DNA from: Pantoea rodasii
GTDB lineage: Bacteria; Pseudomonadota; Gammaproteobacteria; Enterobacterales; Enterobacteriaceae
Reading direction: 5' to 3'
Length of the DNA: 64,000 bases
Assembly (NCBI RefSeq): GCF_002095465.1
Contig: NZ_MLFP01000004.1
Coordinates: 310,001 to 374,000, forward strand
The position numbers were made by a program, and so were the translations under genes. The notes under the pieces were generated by a model that ran no database searches, was not told the DNA's origin, and saw only the letters and a list, made by a program, of their open reading frames with translations. Of the stretch, positions 21,084 through 30,526 are shown piece after piece; positions within the stretch are counted from its first letter, which is position 1; every line of letters begins with the position of its first letter.

Positions 21084-21815
21084 ATGCTTTTAAATAAACC
21101 GACCACCAGACGTAAATTTTTACTCGGGTCGTTACTGGCTTTGCCATTAAGCGACCTGGTATTTAAGGGATTAACTGCGGCGCAAGCTGCGGAAATGGCA
21201 GCACCCGAGCTGACCGACTATAAACCGATCTTTTTCAGCGCGGAGGAGTGGCAGTTTATTCTGGCTGCGACCGATCGTCTGATCCCCGCTGGCGGCAATG
21301 GCAAAGCGCCAGGTGCACTGGAAACCAATGTGCCGATCTTTATCGATCAGCAATTGCACAGCCCGGAGTTTGGCGGCGAAATTTACATGCAGGGCCCGTT
21401 CGACGTGCATGCGCCCGCCACCATGGGTTATCAAATTCCCTTCACGCCACAACAGATTTATCAGGCCGGCATCAAGCTGGTGGATCAGTGGACGCAGAGC
21501 ACCTACCAGAAGTCATTCCATGAACTGACGCTGGAACAGAAAGATGCTGTGCTGACCAAAGTGAACAAAAACGACGGTATCGACTTCGCTGCGCTGGGCG
21601 AGCCGAACCTGAAGGCTTCACAGTTCTTTGGCCAACTGCTGGCAGATACCAAACACGGTTACCTCGCTGACCCGATGTACGGCGGCAACAAGGGCATGAA
21701 AGCCTGGATTGCCATCGGCTTCCCAGGTGCACGCGCCAGCTTCACCGAATGGGTGAAGCAGCACAACGTGCCGTACCCGCTGGGACCGGTCAGCCTCTTG
21801 GGTGAGCGCGCGTAA
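21084..21815 (+). CDS. Gluconate 2-dehydrogenase subunit 3 (gamma), Tat-exported
   Basis: 243 residues. The start TTRRKFLLGSLLALPLSDL is a twin-arginine signal, so the subunit is exported folded, probably carrying the flavoprotein, which has no signal of its own. The body (FFSAEEWQFILAATDRLIP, GAxxTNVPxFIDQQL) is the gluconate 2-dehydrogenase subunit 3 family. It is first in a three-gene operon with the GMC flavoprotein and a triheme cytochrome c; the complex oxidises D-gluconate or 2-ketogluconate in the periplasm and passes electrons to ubiquinone. Substrate choice cannot be read from sequence. Confidence 0.9.
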   Translation: MLLNKPTTRRKFLLGSLLALPLSDLVFKGLTAAQAAEMAAPELTDYKPIFFSAEEWQFILAATDRLIPAGGNGKAPGALETNVPIFIDQQLHSPEFGGEIYMQGPFDVHAPATMGYQIPFTPQQIYQAGIKLVDQWTQSTYQKSFHELTLEQKDAVLTKVNKNDGIDFAALGEPNLKASQFFGQLLADTKHGYLADPMYGGNKGMKAWIAIGFPGARASFTEWVKQHNVPYPLGPVSLLGERA

Positions 21816-21851
21816 GCTTCCCCCGTATTTGGTATGTGAGACAGGATTAAC

Positions 21852-23620
21852 ATGGCACAGATTACAAAGAAAGAAGTCGACGTCGTCGTTTGCGGCCTCG
21901 GCTGGGCCGGCTCGTTGATGAGCATCGAACTGGCAATGGCCGGGCTGGAAGTGCGCGCCCTGGAGCGCGGCGGTGAGCGTGATTACCCGGATTTTGCTTA
22001 CCCGAAACCGGCTGATGAATACGCCTATAACGTGCGTAATAAAGTGTTCGCCACCCCGAAAGAAGTGGCGGTCACCGTGCGTTACAACATGAACCAGACG
22101 GCACTCCCGACCCGTAAATGGGGCGCGTTCGCACCGGGCACCGGTGTCGGCGGCGCCGGTATGCACTGGACGGCGGTACTGATTCGTCCGACCCCAACCG
22201 ATATCAAACTGAAGACTTACGTCGATGAGGCCTATAAGCCGGGCGTACTGCAGGAAGATATGCGCGTGATGGACTTCCCGTTCACCTGGGAAGAGATCGA
22301 GCCGTATTACTACAAGTTTGAGCTGATTTGCGGTCAGTCGGGCAACACCGGCAACCTGCGTGGTCAGATTCTGGAAGGCGGCGATCCGTTTGAAGGTCCG
22401 CGTTCTGAACCTTACCCGCTGCCCGCGCTGGAAGACACGCTGAATAACGTGATGTTCAAAGAAGCGGCGACCAAGCTGGGCTATCACCCGTTCCCGAACC
22501 CGTCTGCGTGTGTGTCTCGTGCGTGGAAAAACCCGTACGGCAACCAGATCGCGCCTTGTAACTATTGCGGTTACTGCTCGAAATATCCGTGCCTTAACTA
22601 CTCCAAAGCCTCACCGCAAACCGCAGTGATGGATTCACTGAAGCGCATGCCGAACTTCTCGTATGAAGTGCATGCGGAAGTGGTGAAAGTCGTACTGCAT
22701 GATGACCAGAAGACCGCCAAAGGCGTGATCTACTACGACGTGGACGGCAACGAAGTGTTCCAGCCGGCCAAAATCGTGGTGCTGTCCAGCTTCCAGTTGT
22801 ACAACGTGCGTCTGATGCTGCTGTCCGGTATCGGCAAGCCGTACAACCCGATCACGGAAGAAGGTGTGGTAGGCCGTAACTACGCGTTCCTGTCGAACGG
22901 CGGCGCAACCCTGTTCTTCAAAGACAAAAACTTCAACTCCTACGCCACCGCCGGTGCTACCGGTCAGATGTTCAACGACATCTCACCAGGCAACTTCGAT
23001 GGCCCAGGCCTCGGCTTCCTCGGCGGCGCGAAGATCCACAGTTCGCAAGCCACCGGTACGCCAATGGCCGCTGCACTGCCAAAAGGCACGCCAGCCTGGG
23101 GCATGGGTTACAAAGAGGGTCTGGAAGAGTGGTACAACCATTCCATGAAGATCAGCATCACGACAACTTGCCAGTCGTATCGCGATATCTATCTGGATCT
23201 GGATCCGCACTACACCGACCATCGCGGTCAGCCGCTGCTGCGCATGACGTTCAACTGGAAAGAGAACGAACTTAAGCTGCAGCAGCATTTGAAAGGCATC
23301 GTCGGCAACATCGCCAAAGAACTAAACCCAGACAACATGAGCATGAGCTTCCTGCCGATGGGCGCGGACTTCGATCTGACCAAATACGTTTCCACCCATA
23401 ACGTGGGCGGCGCGGTGATGGGCGATAACCCAAGAACTTCTGCACTGAACAAGTACTTGCAGAGCTGGGACGTGCATAACGTGTTTGTACCGGGCGGTAA
23501 CGCCTTCCCGCAAAACTTCCAGGCGAACCCGACCGATACCATCGGCGCGATTACCCTGATGGCGGCGCAGGCAATCAAAGAACACTATCTGAAAACCCAG
23601 GTCCATTGGTACAGGCATAA
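21852..23620 (+). CDS. Gluconate 2-dehydrogenase flavoprotein subunit (GMC family)
   Basis: About 589 residues. The FAD fold is at the start (VVVCGLGWAGSLMSIELAMAG), followed by GTGVGGAGMHWT and a cysteine-rich stretch PCNYCGYCSKYPC near 235. The GMC C-terminal signature is HNVGGAVMGDNP and PGGNAFPQNFQANPTDT. It is the catalytic alpha subunit. As written, the frame runs on without a stop into the next gene; adding one C to the CCC at 23596-23598 restores the normal end at TAA 23618-23620. The start has AGGATTAAC upstream. Confidence 0.9.
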
Positions 23621-23624
23621 GCAC

Positions 23625-24875
23625 ATGAAATTAAAATCATTGTTAATCGCTAACGCCGTGCTGCTGGGAAGCTTTGCGGTACAGGCACACGCGGAAGATG
23701 ACGCCGCGCTGATTAAGCAGGGTGAATATCTGTCACGTCTCGGCGACTGTATGGCGTGCCATAGCGTTGCGGGCAAAGCGGATTACGCCGGTGGTCTGGC
23801 GATTGAGTCGAATCTCGGCACTATCTTCTCCACCAACATCACGCCGGACAAAGAGCACGGCATCGGCAACTACAGCGAGCAGCAGTTCTCTGATGCGGTA
23901 CGCAAAGGCGTGTTGCCGGATGGTTCACGTCTTTACCCGGCGATGCCGTACCCGGATTACGCCAAAATCAGTGATGAAGACATGCACGCGCTGTATGTCT
24001 ACTTCATGAAGGGCGTGAAGCCGAGCAGCGAGCAGCCGGAAGAGACCAAACTGAGCTTCCCGTTCAGCCAGCGCTGGGGCATGCGTTTCTGGAACTGGGC
24101 ATTCACCTCTGATAAGCCGTTCCAGCCAATTGGCGGCGCGTCTGAAGAAGTGAATCGTGGTGCTTACATCGTGGAAAGCCTCGGTCACTGCGGCTCTTGC
24201 CATACGCCACGCGGCCTCGGCATGAACGAGAAAGCGCTGGATAGCGGTGACGATAAGTTCCTCGCCGGCGGCAGCCTGAACAACTGGGATGTGCCATCGC
24301 TGCGTGGCTTACCGCGCTGGAGCGAGCAGGAGATCGTCGATTACCTGCAAACCGGTCGTAACGACAAAGCGGCAGTGGGCGGAGAGATGAAGTCGGTGAT
24401 TGAGCACTCCAGCTCGCACATGACCGATGCAGATCTGAAAGCTATTGCGTCGTACCTGAAATTTATCGGGGGTAATCCGCCGCTGCAGGCTTACAACGTC
24501 CAGAAGCAGCAGGCGACAGAAGCGAAACTGACCGCAGCGAAAAATCTGTCGGAAGGCGAGCGTCTGTATATCGATAACTGCGGTGCCTGTCACTTCGTGA
24601 CCGGTAAGGGCGCGCCGGGGATCTTCCCGGAGCTGGATCAGGCCACGATCGTGAATGCCAACGATCCGACGGGTTTGATCCACACCATCCTCGTCGGTGC
24701 GCAGCAGCCATCGACCGAGAAAGCGCCGTCGACCCTGGCGATGCCGGGCTTTGGCAAGCGTTTAACGGATGATGAAGTGGCACAACTGGCGACCTTTATT
24801 CGTCAGGGCTGGAGCAACAATGCCCCAGCGGTGACCAAAGCTCAGGTCGCTGACGTACGCAAGACCCTGCACTAA
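23625..24875 (+). CDS. Gluconate 2-dehydrogenase cytochrome c subunit
   Basis: 416 residues starting at ATG 23625 with its own Sec signal peptide (MKLKSLLIANAVLLGSFAV..., cleavage near AQAHA-ED). Three heme c sites are present: CMACH, CGSCH and CGACH, so it is a triheme cytochrome, the beta subunit that relays electrons to the quinone pool. In the raw sequence it is fused in frame to the flavoprotein, but an internal signal peptide argues that it is a separate protein. A palindromic repeat follows. Confidence 0.92.
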   Translation: MKLKSLLIANAVLLGSFAVQAHAEDDAALIKQGEYLSRLGDCMACHSVAGKADYAGGLAIESNLGTIFSTNITPDKEHGIGNYSEQQFSDAVRKGVLPDGSRLYPAMPYPDYAKISDEDMHALYVYFMKGVKPSSEQPEETKLSFPFSQRWGMRFWNWAFTSDKPFQPIGGASEEVNRGAYIVESLGHCGSCHTPRGLGMNEKALDSGDDKFLAGGSLNNWDVPSLRGLPRWSEQEIVDYLQTGRNDKAAVGGEMKSVIEHSSSHMTDADLKAIASYLKFIGGNPPLQAYNVQKQQATEAKLTAAKNLSEGERLYIDNCGACHFVTGKGAPGIFPELDQATIVNANDPTGLIHTILVGAQQPSTEKAPSTLAMPGFGKRLTDDEVAQLATFIRQGWSNNAPAVTKAQVADVRKTLH

Positions 24876-24878
24876 ATC

Positions 24879-24921
24879 GTAGCTGCGCGATTTATCGCGC
24901 TTTAATAAATCGCACCGCGAC
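24879..24921. repeat. Inverted pair of palindromic repeats
   Basis: GTAGCT plus GCGCGATTTATCGCGC (24879-24900) faces a shorter opposite copy (AATAAATCGCACCGCGAC, 24904-24921) that overlaps the last codons of the convergent marC. Confidence 0.65.
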
Positions 24922-25612
24922 CCGGCGGTGCGATTCTAATGAACGTCCGCACCACTTCTAACACGCCGTTAATCACAAACTGCACGCCCATACACACCAG
25001 CAAGAAGCCCATCAAACGCGAAATTGCCTCGATACCGCCTTTACCCACCAACTTCATGATGGCACCTGAACTGCGCAGCGAAATCCACAGAATCACGGCT
25101 ACCGATAAGAAGGTCAGCACCGGCGCCACGTTGACCACCCAGTTCGGAAAATCGACGCCCGCTTTTACCGTGGAGGCCGAGCTGATGATCATCGCGATGG
25201 TGCCTGGACCTGCGGTGCTGGGCATCGCCAGTGGCACAAAGGCAATATTTACCGATTCACGATTGGCATCAGTGGCATCGATTTCATCCTGCTTGTGCTC
25301 CGCTTCGACGGAATGACCAACCGGTTTGGCCGGAAACAGCATGCGAAAACCGATAAAGGCGACGATCAATCCGCCCGCCATACGCAGGCCAGGAATCGAA
25401 ATCCCGAAGGTGTGCAGCACCGCATTACCGGCGTACCACGCCACCATCATAATCAGGAACACATAGATCGAAGCCTGCATCGCCTGGCGATTGCGTTCCT
25501 GGAAATTCATGTCCCCGGCAAGGCCGAGAAACAGCGCAACAGTCGTTAGCGGGTTGGCCAGCGGTAAAATCACCACCAATCCCAGCCCGATGGCTTTAAA
25601 CAATTCGAACAT
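24902..25612 (-). CDS. marC: MarC family inner-membrane protein
   Basis: 236 residues from ATG 25610-25612 ([21 protein letters not shown]); an upstream start would add eight unlikely codons. Six membrane segments and the conserved [21 protein letters not shown] block identify MarC/YhgN. The sequence follows E. coli MarC closely, though not its mar-locus context. The function is unknown; a proposed drug-resistance role has not held up. Its C-terminus ([11 protein letters not shown]) is lengthened by the repeat it overlaps. Confidence 0.9.
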   Translation of the reverse strand: MFELFKAIGLGLVVILPLANPLTTVALFLGLAGDMNFQERNRQAMQASIYVFLIMMVAWYAGNAVLHTFGISIPGLRMAGGLIVAFIGFRMLFPAKPVGHSVEAEHKQDEIDATDANRESVNIAFVPLAMPSTAGPGTIAMIISSASTVKAGVDFPNWVVNVAPVLTFLSVAVILWISLRSSGAIMKLVGKGGIEAISRLMGFLLVCMGVQFVINGVLEVVRTFIRIAPPGRGAIY

Positions 25613-25653
25613 GGTTTTTCCTGAATGAAATTGCACAATAAAGCGCGCCGCGG

Positions 25654-25675
25654 GTTGCGGCGTGATCTATCGCGC
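25654..25675 (+). repeat. Dispersed palindromic repeat
   Basis: GTTGCG followed by GCGTGATCTATCGCGC, a single copy in the 54 bp between the unknown acidic gene and marC (a GCGCGCCGCGG stretch just before may be a relic of a second). Confidence 0.6.
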
Positions 25676-25689
25676 GAGGTTTCAGCGCA

Positions 25690-26325
25690 TCAATGTTTAG
25701 GCGTTTCTAACGCTTCCAGCAGCTCCGGGAAGAAATCTTCCAGCAGCTCGGGCGTCATCAGCTCAGGGTAGCTTATCAGGTGCTCGCGAATGCGTTCATT
25801 GACGTCAGGCAGCAAACGCTGTGCGGCTTCGTTGGCGGTAATTTTCTTCTGCTTCATCAGACGCAGTACGTCGTCTGGCAGGCTGTCCTCATCCTCGACT
25901 TCCTCGACGCCTTCCAGATCGTCCAGCTCATCCAGCATATCCATTAATGCTTCGATCTGCGGGGTCCGAGACTGATATTCAGACGGGCTTTCGTTCTCAA
26001 GATAACGCAGCAGCGCGCGCACTGGTGAACCATCGGGTTCGGCTGGCGGTTCGTTGGCAAACCAGTTGAGAAGATCGTGCTGAGTGACCTGATGGACGTG
26101 ATAACCGTTATCGACCAGCTCATCGGCGAGGATATCGGCGGTATCGTGCTCAATCAGGCAAATATGGGTGCGATTAGGGGTGAACTGCTCCAGCCACTGG
26201 TAAATCTCTTCAATTACGCTGTCATCGTAAATGAAACTCTGGCTGAGATAGCTCTCATCCTGCTGATGAACACAGATGTGAATCTGGTCGGGATCGAAGT
26301 AAATCGCAATATTGATGCCTTTCAT
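25690..26325 (-). CDS. Acidic hypothetical protein
   Basis: 211 residues that I do not recognise. The first half resembles a small alpha/beta fold (GINIAIYFDPDQIHICVH, then a predicted pair of strands). The middle, about 125-155, is very acidic (LDELDDLEGVEEVEDEDSLPDD). The end is helical and proline-punctuated (ELMTPELLEDFFPELLEAL). No signal peptide or membrane segment. Codon use is like its neighbours, so it appears native. It lies alone between marC and the azoreductase operon, each with its own upstream gap. Confidence 0.75.
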   Translation of the reverse strand: MKGINIAIYFDPDQIHICVHQQDESYLSQSFIYDDSVIEEIYQWLEQFTPNRTHICLIEHDTADILADELVDNGYHVHQVTQHDLLNWFANEPPAEPDGSPVRALLRYLENESPSEYQSRTPQIEALMDMLDELDDLEGVEEVEDEDSLPDDVLRLMKQKKITANEAAQRLLPDVNERIREHLISYPELMTPELLEDFFPELLEALETPKH

Positions 26326-26420
26326 GCGCGCTGTCCTGTGTAGTGCAAAATCTCACTATAGCGCCAGGCAGCGCAGATGAACATGACAACGCCAGCAGCA
26401 CGCGCTACTGGCGGTAAAAA

Positions 26421-26900
26421 TTAACGCAAATCAGCACGATCCAGCCCATAAGCGCTGTCCAGGGCACCCGGAGCCATCTGCGAAAGAATCATCAATCGGT
26501 TCCAGGTGTTGATGGCGGCAATCTTGAAAGTCAGCTCACTGATTTCGTTCTCAGAGAAGTGCTCGCGCAGTTCGCCATACAACGCTTCATCGACACCGTG
26601 CTCACCAATGCGGGTCAGCGCTTCGGTCAGGGCAAAAGCGACTTTCTCACGTGCGCTGAACAGTGGAGATTCACGCCAGATAGAAACGTGGTGCAGACGC
26701 AGTTCGCGCTCGCCGTCGATTTTTGCCTGCTTCACATGCATATCCAGACAGAAAGCACAGTGATTCAGCTGCGAAGCACGGATATCAATCAAATGTTTCA
26801 GTGACTTTTCCAGCGCCGTGTTCGCCACGGTGTTGGAGAAATCGGACATGGATTTGGCCAGTGCGGGTGCGGTTTTAAAATGGTTAACGCGTGAAGTCAT
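26421..26900 (-). CDS. Carboxymuconolactone decarboxylase family protein (AhpD-like)
   Basis: 159 residues from ATG 26898-26900 (GGAAAAC upstream). The AhpD-core motif is CAFCLDMHVKQA, with two cysteines and the histidine of a peroxidase-type active site. Such proteins reduce peroxides or act as thiol-disulfide partners; an actual decarboxylase role is unlikely for this length. It overlaps or abuts the azoreductase gene, so the two redox proteins are coexpressed. Confidence 0.88.
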   Translation of the reverse strand: MTSRVNHFKTAPALAKSMSDFSNTVANTALEKSLKHLIDIRASQLNHCAFCLDMHVKQAKIDGERELRLHHVSIWRESPLFSAREKVAFALTEALTRIGEHGVDEALYGELREHFSENEISELTFKIAAINTWNRLMILSQMAPGALDSAYGLDRADLR

Positions 26901-26914
26901 GATGTTTTCCTCAG

Positions 26915-27520
26915 TCAAAATAAGCGGTCAATGGCTTGCAGAGCTTGGGGTAATGCGGTGTCGCGGCTGACGGGATCGTGCGTACCGTCCACGCGAATAA
27001 ATTCCACATCGGTGATGCCGATGTATTCGAGCGCCACGCGGATATAAGGCGTGAACTGGTCATCCTGCACAAACGGGCCGTGGGCAAACACGCTGCCGCT
27101 GGCGACCACGCTGTACACCTTCTTGCCGTTCACCAGGCCGACTTTGGTGCCTTCCGGCGTAAACGCGAAGGTGCGTCCTGCACGAGTGATATGGTCGAAC
27201 CAGGCTTTCAGCACCGACGGCAAACCGAGGTTCCACATCGGCGACGAGATAACCAGGGTGTCGCAGGCAAACAGCTGATCCACCAGGTTTTCGGAAGTCT
27301 GAACGGCGGCACGTTGTGCATCGTTGCGCTCCTCCGGGCGGGTAAAGAACGCGCCAATGGTGAAGGCATCAAGGTGCGGCAACGGATGCTGTGCCAAATC
27401 CAGTACCGTCTCTTCCAGATCGCGATGCAGGGCACGAAGTTTCTCCACCAAACGTGCCGAGGCGTTACGTGATGCCGATCCGGCGAGATCCGGGCTGACC
27501 TGAATGTGCAGCAGTTTCAT
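26915..27520 (-). CDS. FMN-dependent NADH-azoreductase (AzoR family)
   Basis: 201 residues, the flavodoxin-like fold of AzoR. MWNLGLPSVLKAWFDHITRAGRTF is the conserved FMN/substrate region and VVASGSVF a second flavin loop. These enzymes reduce quinones and azo compounds by two electrons using NAD(P)H. The stop and start of the flanking genes overlap or nearly overlap it, so it is the centre of a three-gene operon with the GNAT enzyme (upstream) and the AhpD-like protein (downstream). It probably serves electrophile or quinone stress. Confidence 0.9.
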   Translation of the reverse strand: MKLLHIQVSPDLAGSASRNASARLVEKLRALHRDLEETVLDLAQHPLPHLDAFTIGAFFTRPEERNDAQRAAVQTSENLVDQLFACDTLVISSPMWNLGLPSVLKAWFDHITRAGRTFAFTPEGTKVGLVNGKKVYSVVASGSVFAHGPFVQDDQFTPYIRVALEYIGITDVEFIRVDGTHDPVSRDTALPQALQAIDRLF

Positions 27521-27957
27521 AAAGTTTCTCCCTCAGCGAGATCGCGATAAAAGTGCAGTCCCAACGCGTGGTACCCAGCGCGTTGATAAAATTGTTGTGC
27601 TCGTTGATTGCTCAGCGCGGTGTCGAGCACGATGCGGCCGCAGCCTTGTTCTCGTGCTTGCTCCGCCAGGCCGTGCAGTAATGCTGCCCCTAAACCCTGA
27701 CTGCGGGTGCTGGCACAGGTCACCAGGTCATCGATGTAGCAAAAGCGGCCATGAATAAAGCTCTCCAGCAGGCGATAGCCCGCCAGCGCCACCGGTTTGC
27801 CATTCTGCTCGAAGCCTGCCAGTTGATAGCCCTGTGCTTGCTGACGCAGCACCTGCGCGACAAACGCAGCTTCATCTGTCAGCTTGAAACGCAATTCGCG
27901 CATCAACGCATAGCAGCGCGCCAGCTCCGTGGGCGTTTGGTAATGAACAATCTTCAT
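27517..27957 (-). CDS. GNAT-family N-acetyltransferase
   Basis: 146 residues. The acetyl-CoA loop is TRSQGLGAALLHGL and the C-terminal strand is AQQFYQRAGYHALGLHF. Substrate unknown. Its stop overlaps the azoreductase start by four bases. It is the promoter-proximal gene of the operon and faces a MocR regulator across a 169-bp gap. Confidence 0.88.
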   Translation of the reverse strand: MKIVHYQTPTELARCYALMRELRFKLTDEAAFVAQVLRQQAQGYQLAGFEQNGKPVALAGYRLLESFIHGRFCYIDDLVTCASTRSQGLGAALLHGLAEQAREQGCGRIVLDTALSNQRAQQFYQRAGYHALGLHFYRDLAEGETL

Positions 27958-28081
27958 GGCGGCCTGTGAATGGTTGTCGGGTTGAGGGGAGCATCTTAAA
28001 CTTCTATGTCGAAGGGAAAAGGGTCAATATGAGAGAAAACAGGTAGGACATGGTTGTGTTGCTGAGTGGTGCTCTCACTTT

Positions 28082-28104
28082 GTAGGGGCACATTCATGTG
28101 CACC
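28082..28104 (+). repeat. Palindromic repeat, variant copy
   Basis: GTAGGG followed by GCACATTCATGTGCACC has the family plan with a different stem; it lies within the divergent promoter region of the MocR gene. Confidence 0.45.
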
Positions 28105-28126
28105 TCATCGTGATGAAGGAAGAGAG

Positions 28127-29503
28127 ATGGGCTACAAAGAAATCTACGCTCGCTATCGCCAGCAGATCCTGGAAGGGCGCTTAAAGCCGGGCGATCGGGT
28201 GCCCGCGATCCGCGTGTTGGCCAGTGAACTGCAGGTTGCGCGCAAAACCGTGGAGGCCGCCTACGAGATCCTGATCGGAGAAGGATACTTTGTCAGCCAG
28301 GGCGCGAAGGGCACGCGCGTGAACCCTGCGCTCAATCTTGGCGAAGCGGCTGTTATCTCCACTGTGCCACCTTCCACACGGCTGGAACATCCGGTGATTG
28401 AAAGCAAAGGCGAGCTGCGACTGGGTATTCCCGCGCTGGATGAATTTCCGCACAAGAAATGGCTACTCATATCAGGGAAGGCGGCACGCACGCTGCGACC
28501 CGATGAGATGATCATGCCCGCCATCATGGGCTACCAGCCGCTGCGCGAGGCGATTGCCAGCTACCTCAACATCTCGCGCGGGCTCAATTGCCAGCCAGAG
28601 CAGATCTTTATCACCACCGGCTATCGCGCCAATCTGCGGCTGATCCTTTCAGTACTGGCCCATCCTCACGACAAAGTATTGTTTGAAGATCCTGGCTATT
28701 TCTTTGGCCAGAAACTGCTGAAACGCATCGCACCAAATCTGCACTATGTGCCGGTGGATCGTGACGGTCTCGATGTGGATTTCCTGCAGCGTTATCACTC
28801 AGATGCACGCTTTGCGGTGGTGACACCAACCCATCAGAGCCCGCTCGCGGTGACGCTATCGCTGCCCCGTAAACACCAATTACTGGAGTGGGCGCAGCAG
28901 AATAACAGCTGGATTATTGAAGACGATTACGACGGCGAGTTTCACTACACGCGCAAAGTGATCCCGGCGCTCAAAAGCCTTGATGTGCACGATCGGGTGA
29001 TCTACACCGGCACCTTCAGCAAAACCATGATGCCTGCGATGCGCGTGGGTTATCTGGTGATGCCGCGAGAGACGATTGAACGTTTCAGTGAACTGGGCGA
29101 GATCCTTGAAACGGGCATGCCGTTGCTGCCGCAGAAGATTCTGGCGCAGTTCCTCAATGAAGGGCACTTCTATCGCCACATCAAGAAGATGCGGATTCTG
29201 TACCAGCAACGTCGCCGCATGATGATTGATGCGATTCACCACTGTTTACCCAACGTGTTCGAGTTTGAACTGACAGACGGCGGCATGCATATCGTCGCCT
29301 TCCTGCATCGCGGTATTCAGGATGTGGCGCTGGCTGAGATTTGGCAGCGCCATCAACTGCGCGTGCTGCCGCTTTCTGGCTGGTACACACAAACCCAGAA
29401 ACGCTACGGGCTGGTGATTGGCTACACCAATATTCAATCGTTCGAGCAGGCAGTGGATGTGCTGGAGAGGGTGGTTGAAGAAACCAAAGTGTTGATTGGC
29501 TGA
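28127..29503 (+). CDS. MocR-type regulator (GntR winged helix fused to aminotransferase fold)
   Basis: 458 residues. The winged helix at 1-70 (GDRVPAIRVLASELQVARKT) is followed by a fold-type I aminotransferase domain. The PLP lysine is K299 in GTFSKTMMP, with WIIEDDYDGEF upstream supplying PLP contacts. MocR proteins sense PLP or amino compounds and often regulate a divergent operon; the obvious target is the GNAT/azoreductase/AhpD operon. GGAAGAGAG before ATG 28127 is a strong ribosome site. A short GATGGGTTGAT-type repeat begins at its stop codon. Confidence 0.92.
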   Translation: MGYKEIYARYRQQILEGRLKPGDRVPAIRVLASELQVARKTVEAAYEILIGEGYFVSQGAKGTRVNPALNLGEAAVISTVPPSTRLEHPVIESKGELRLGIPALDEFPHKKWLLISGKAARTLRPDEMIMPAIMGYQPLREAIASYLNISRGLNCQPEQIFITTGYRANLRLILSVLAHPHDKVLFEDPGYFFGQKLLKRIAPNLHYVPVDRDGLDVDFLQRYHSDARFAVVTPTHQSPLAVTLSLPRKHQLLEWAQQNNSWIIEDDYDGEFHYTRKVIPALKSLDVHDRVIYTGTFSKTMMPAMRVGYLVMPRETIERFSELGEILETGMPLLPQKILAQFLNEGHFYRHIKKMRILYQQRRRMMIDAIHHCLPNVFEFELTDGGMHIVAFLHRGIQDVALAEIWQRHQLRVLPLSGWYTQTQKRYGLVIGYTNIQSFEQAVDVLERVVEETKVLIG

Positions 29504-29549
29504 TGGGTTGATTGGCGGATGGGTTGATGAGCTGATGGGAAGATGGGCC

Positions 29550-29571
29550 GTAGCGGCGCAATTTATTGCGC
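29550..29571 (+). repeat. Dispersed palindromic repeat
   Basis: GTAGCG followed by GCGCAATTTATTGCGC, identical to the copy before ridA. It follows the MocR gene and precedes an AATAAG...CTTATT hairpin (29587-29618) with a CGCGAG stem that could end transcription in either direction. Confidence 0.7.
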
Positions 29572-29644
29572 TCCCCATCAATAGTAAATAAGACGCGAGG
29601 GACAGCTCGCGCCTTATTCATGATCACTTCACCCACTATCATTC

Positions 29645-29735
29645 CAGTTGCAGAACGGCGGCGATCGAGAGACGCCCGATGTGCTTCAATGCGGGGGAAC
29701 GAAAGCCGCCAACGCACCTGCAACCCGAAGTAGGG
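29645..29735. repeat. Second, internally shortened ERIC-like element
   Basis: Inverted ends AGTTGCAG and CTGCAACCCGAAGTA enclose GGCGGCGATCGAGAGAC, CCCGATGTGCTT and GGGGGAACGAAAGCCGCC. Aligned with the ERIC at 11822-11937 on its other strand, the order and most bases agree, but the centre (the ACTCAAGTAAGTGATT part) is missing. It sits just downstream of yjjA. Confidence 0.65.
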
Positions 29736-29741
29736 CGGGGA

Positions 29742-30260
29742 TTACATGCCGATGTATTTCTTGCCTTGCTTCAGCACCACGTCACAGGCCTTAGTCTTCA
29801 CTTTCTCACCCATCGGCGAATTGCTCAGACTCTGCAAATTCAGCTGCTGACCGTTGCCGGTGTTCAGCAAACCTTGCAGACCCTGCTGGTAATCGGTTTT
29901 CTGCTCCTGGGCGGCAGGACTGCTCAGGCCGAGCTTGCTTAGCACCTGATCCTTCACCGATGACACATTGTTATCCACTACGTTGTGCTGCACGCAGTAG
30001 GACATTACGCCTGCGGCGTTGGTCATGCTGTTGGAGCTAACCGCCTTGTCACCGCCATTCAGCAAACCGCTCAGCGAAGAGAGCGACAAACCGCTGTTCT
30101 GCGAGTTGCTGGTGGTGGTGCTATTGCTATTATTTTGCTGAGACAACTGCGATGCCGCGCTGCTCAACTGATCCTGCCAACTCGCTGCCGAAGCACTTCC
30201 TGCAGTCAGTGCCGCCGCGATACCCAATCCCCAAATGATGCGTTGTGTTGCTTTGTTCAT
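29742..30260 (-). CDS. yjjA: DUF2501 family exported protein YjjA
   Basis: 172 residues with a signal peptide (cleavage near SASA-ASWQ). A Ser/Asn/Thr/Gln-rich low-complexity stretch (about 38-60) precedes the conserved part (MSYCVQHNVVDN, MGEKVKTKACDVVLKQGKK) with two cysteines that could form a disulfide. Matches DUF2501, to which E. coli YjjA belongs. In E. coli it is next to opgB; here opgB is 18 kb away. Function unknown. Confidence 0.85.
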   Translation of the reverse strand: MNKATQRIIWGLGIAAALTAGSASAASWQDQLSSAASQLSQQNNSNSTTTSNSQNSGLSLSSLSGLLNGGDKAVSSNSMTNAAGVMSYCVQHNVVDNNVSSVKDQVLSKLGLSSPAAQEQKTDYQQGLQGLLNTGNGQQLNLQSLSNSPMGEKVKTKACDVVLKQGKKYIGM

Positions 30261-30470
30261 CTCAACCTCTTTGTTTTATACATCTGACGCTGTCAGTTTT
30301 GGTTAAGAGAGGCATAAGCACGGAAAGTTCCGAAGTCGCGGGAGTTTGGGAATGTTCTGGAATCGGCACAGGAAAGCGCCTGAATGGCACTCGTGCTGTT
30401 GTGTTTGCACCTCAGAACCGGCGAAGTGCTGATTTTTTCAACGGTCAGCGCACAACCCTGTCGATTCCGG

Positions 30471-30498
30471 TTGCGCACTCTGCGCGTAACGGTATAAT
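30471..30498 (+). promoter_or_regulatory. leuX promoter
   Basis: TTGCGC (30471-30476), 16-bp spacer, TATAAT (30493-30498), then a C-rich discriminator about 29 bp before the mature tRNA: a typical stable-RNA promoter. Confidence 0.75.
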
Positions 30499-30526
30499 CC
30501 CCAACGTTTTCCGCATCCTCTTCAGT

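Noticed and set aside
21618..22487. 289-codon minus-strand frame
   Set aside because: Antisense to the end of the dehydrogenase small subunit and the start of the flavoprotein, both of which are well supported.
21852..24875. Genuine 1007-residue dehydrogenase-cytochrome fusion protein
   Set aside because: An internal signal peptide and a one-base homopolymer fix that restores two normal subunits make an artefact likelier.
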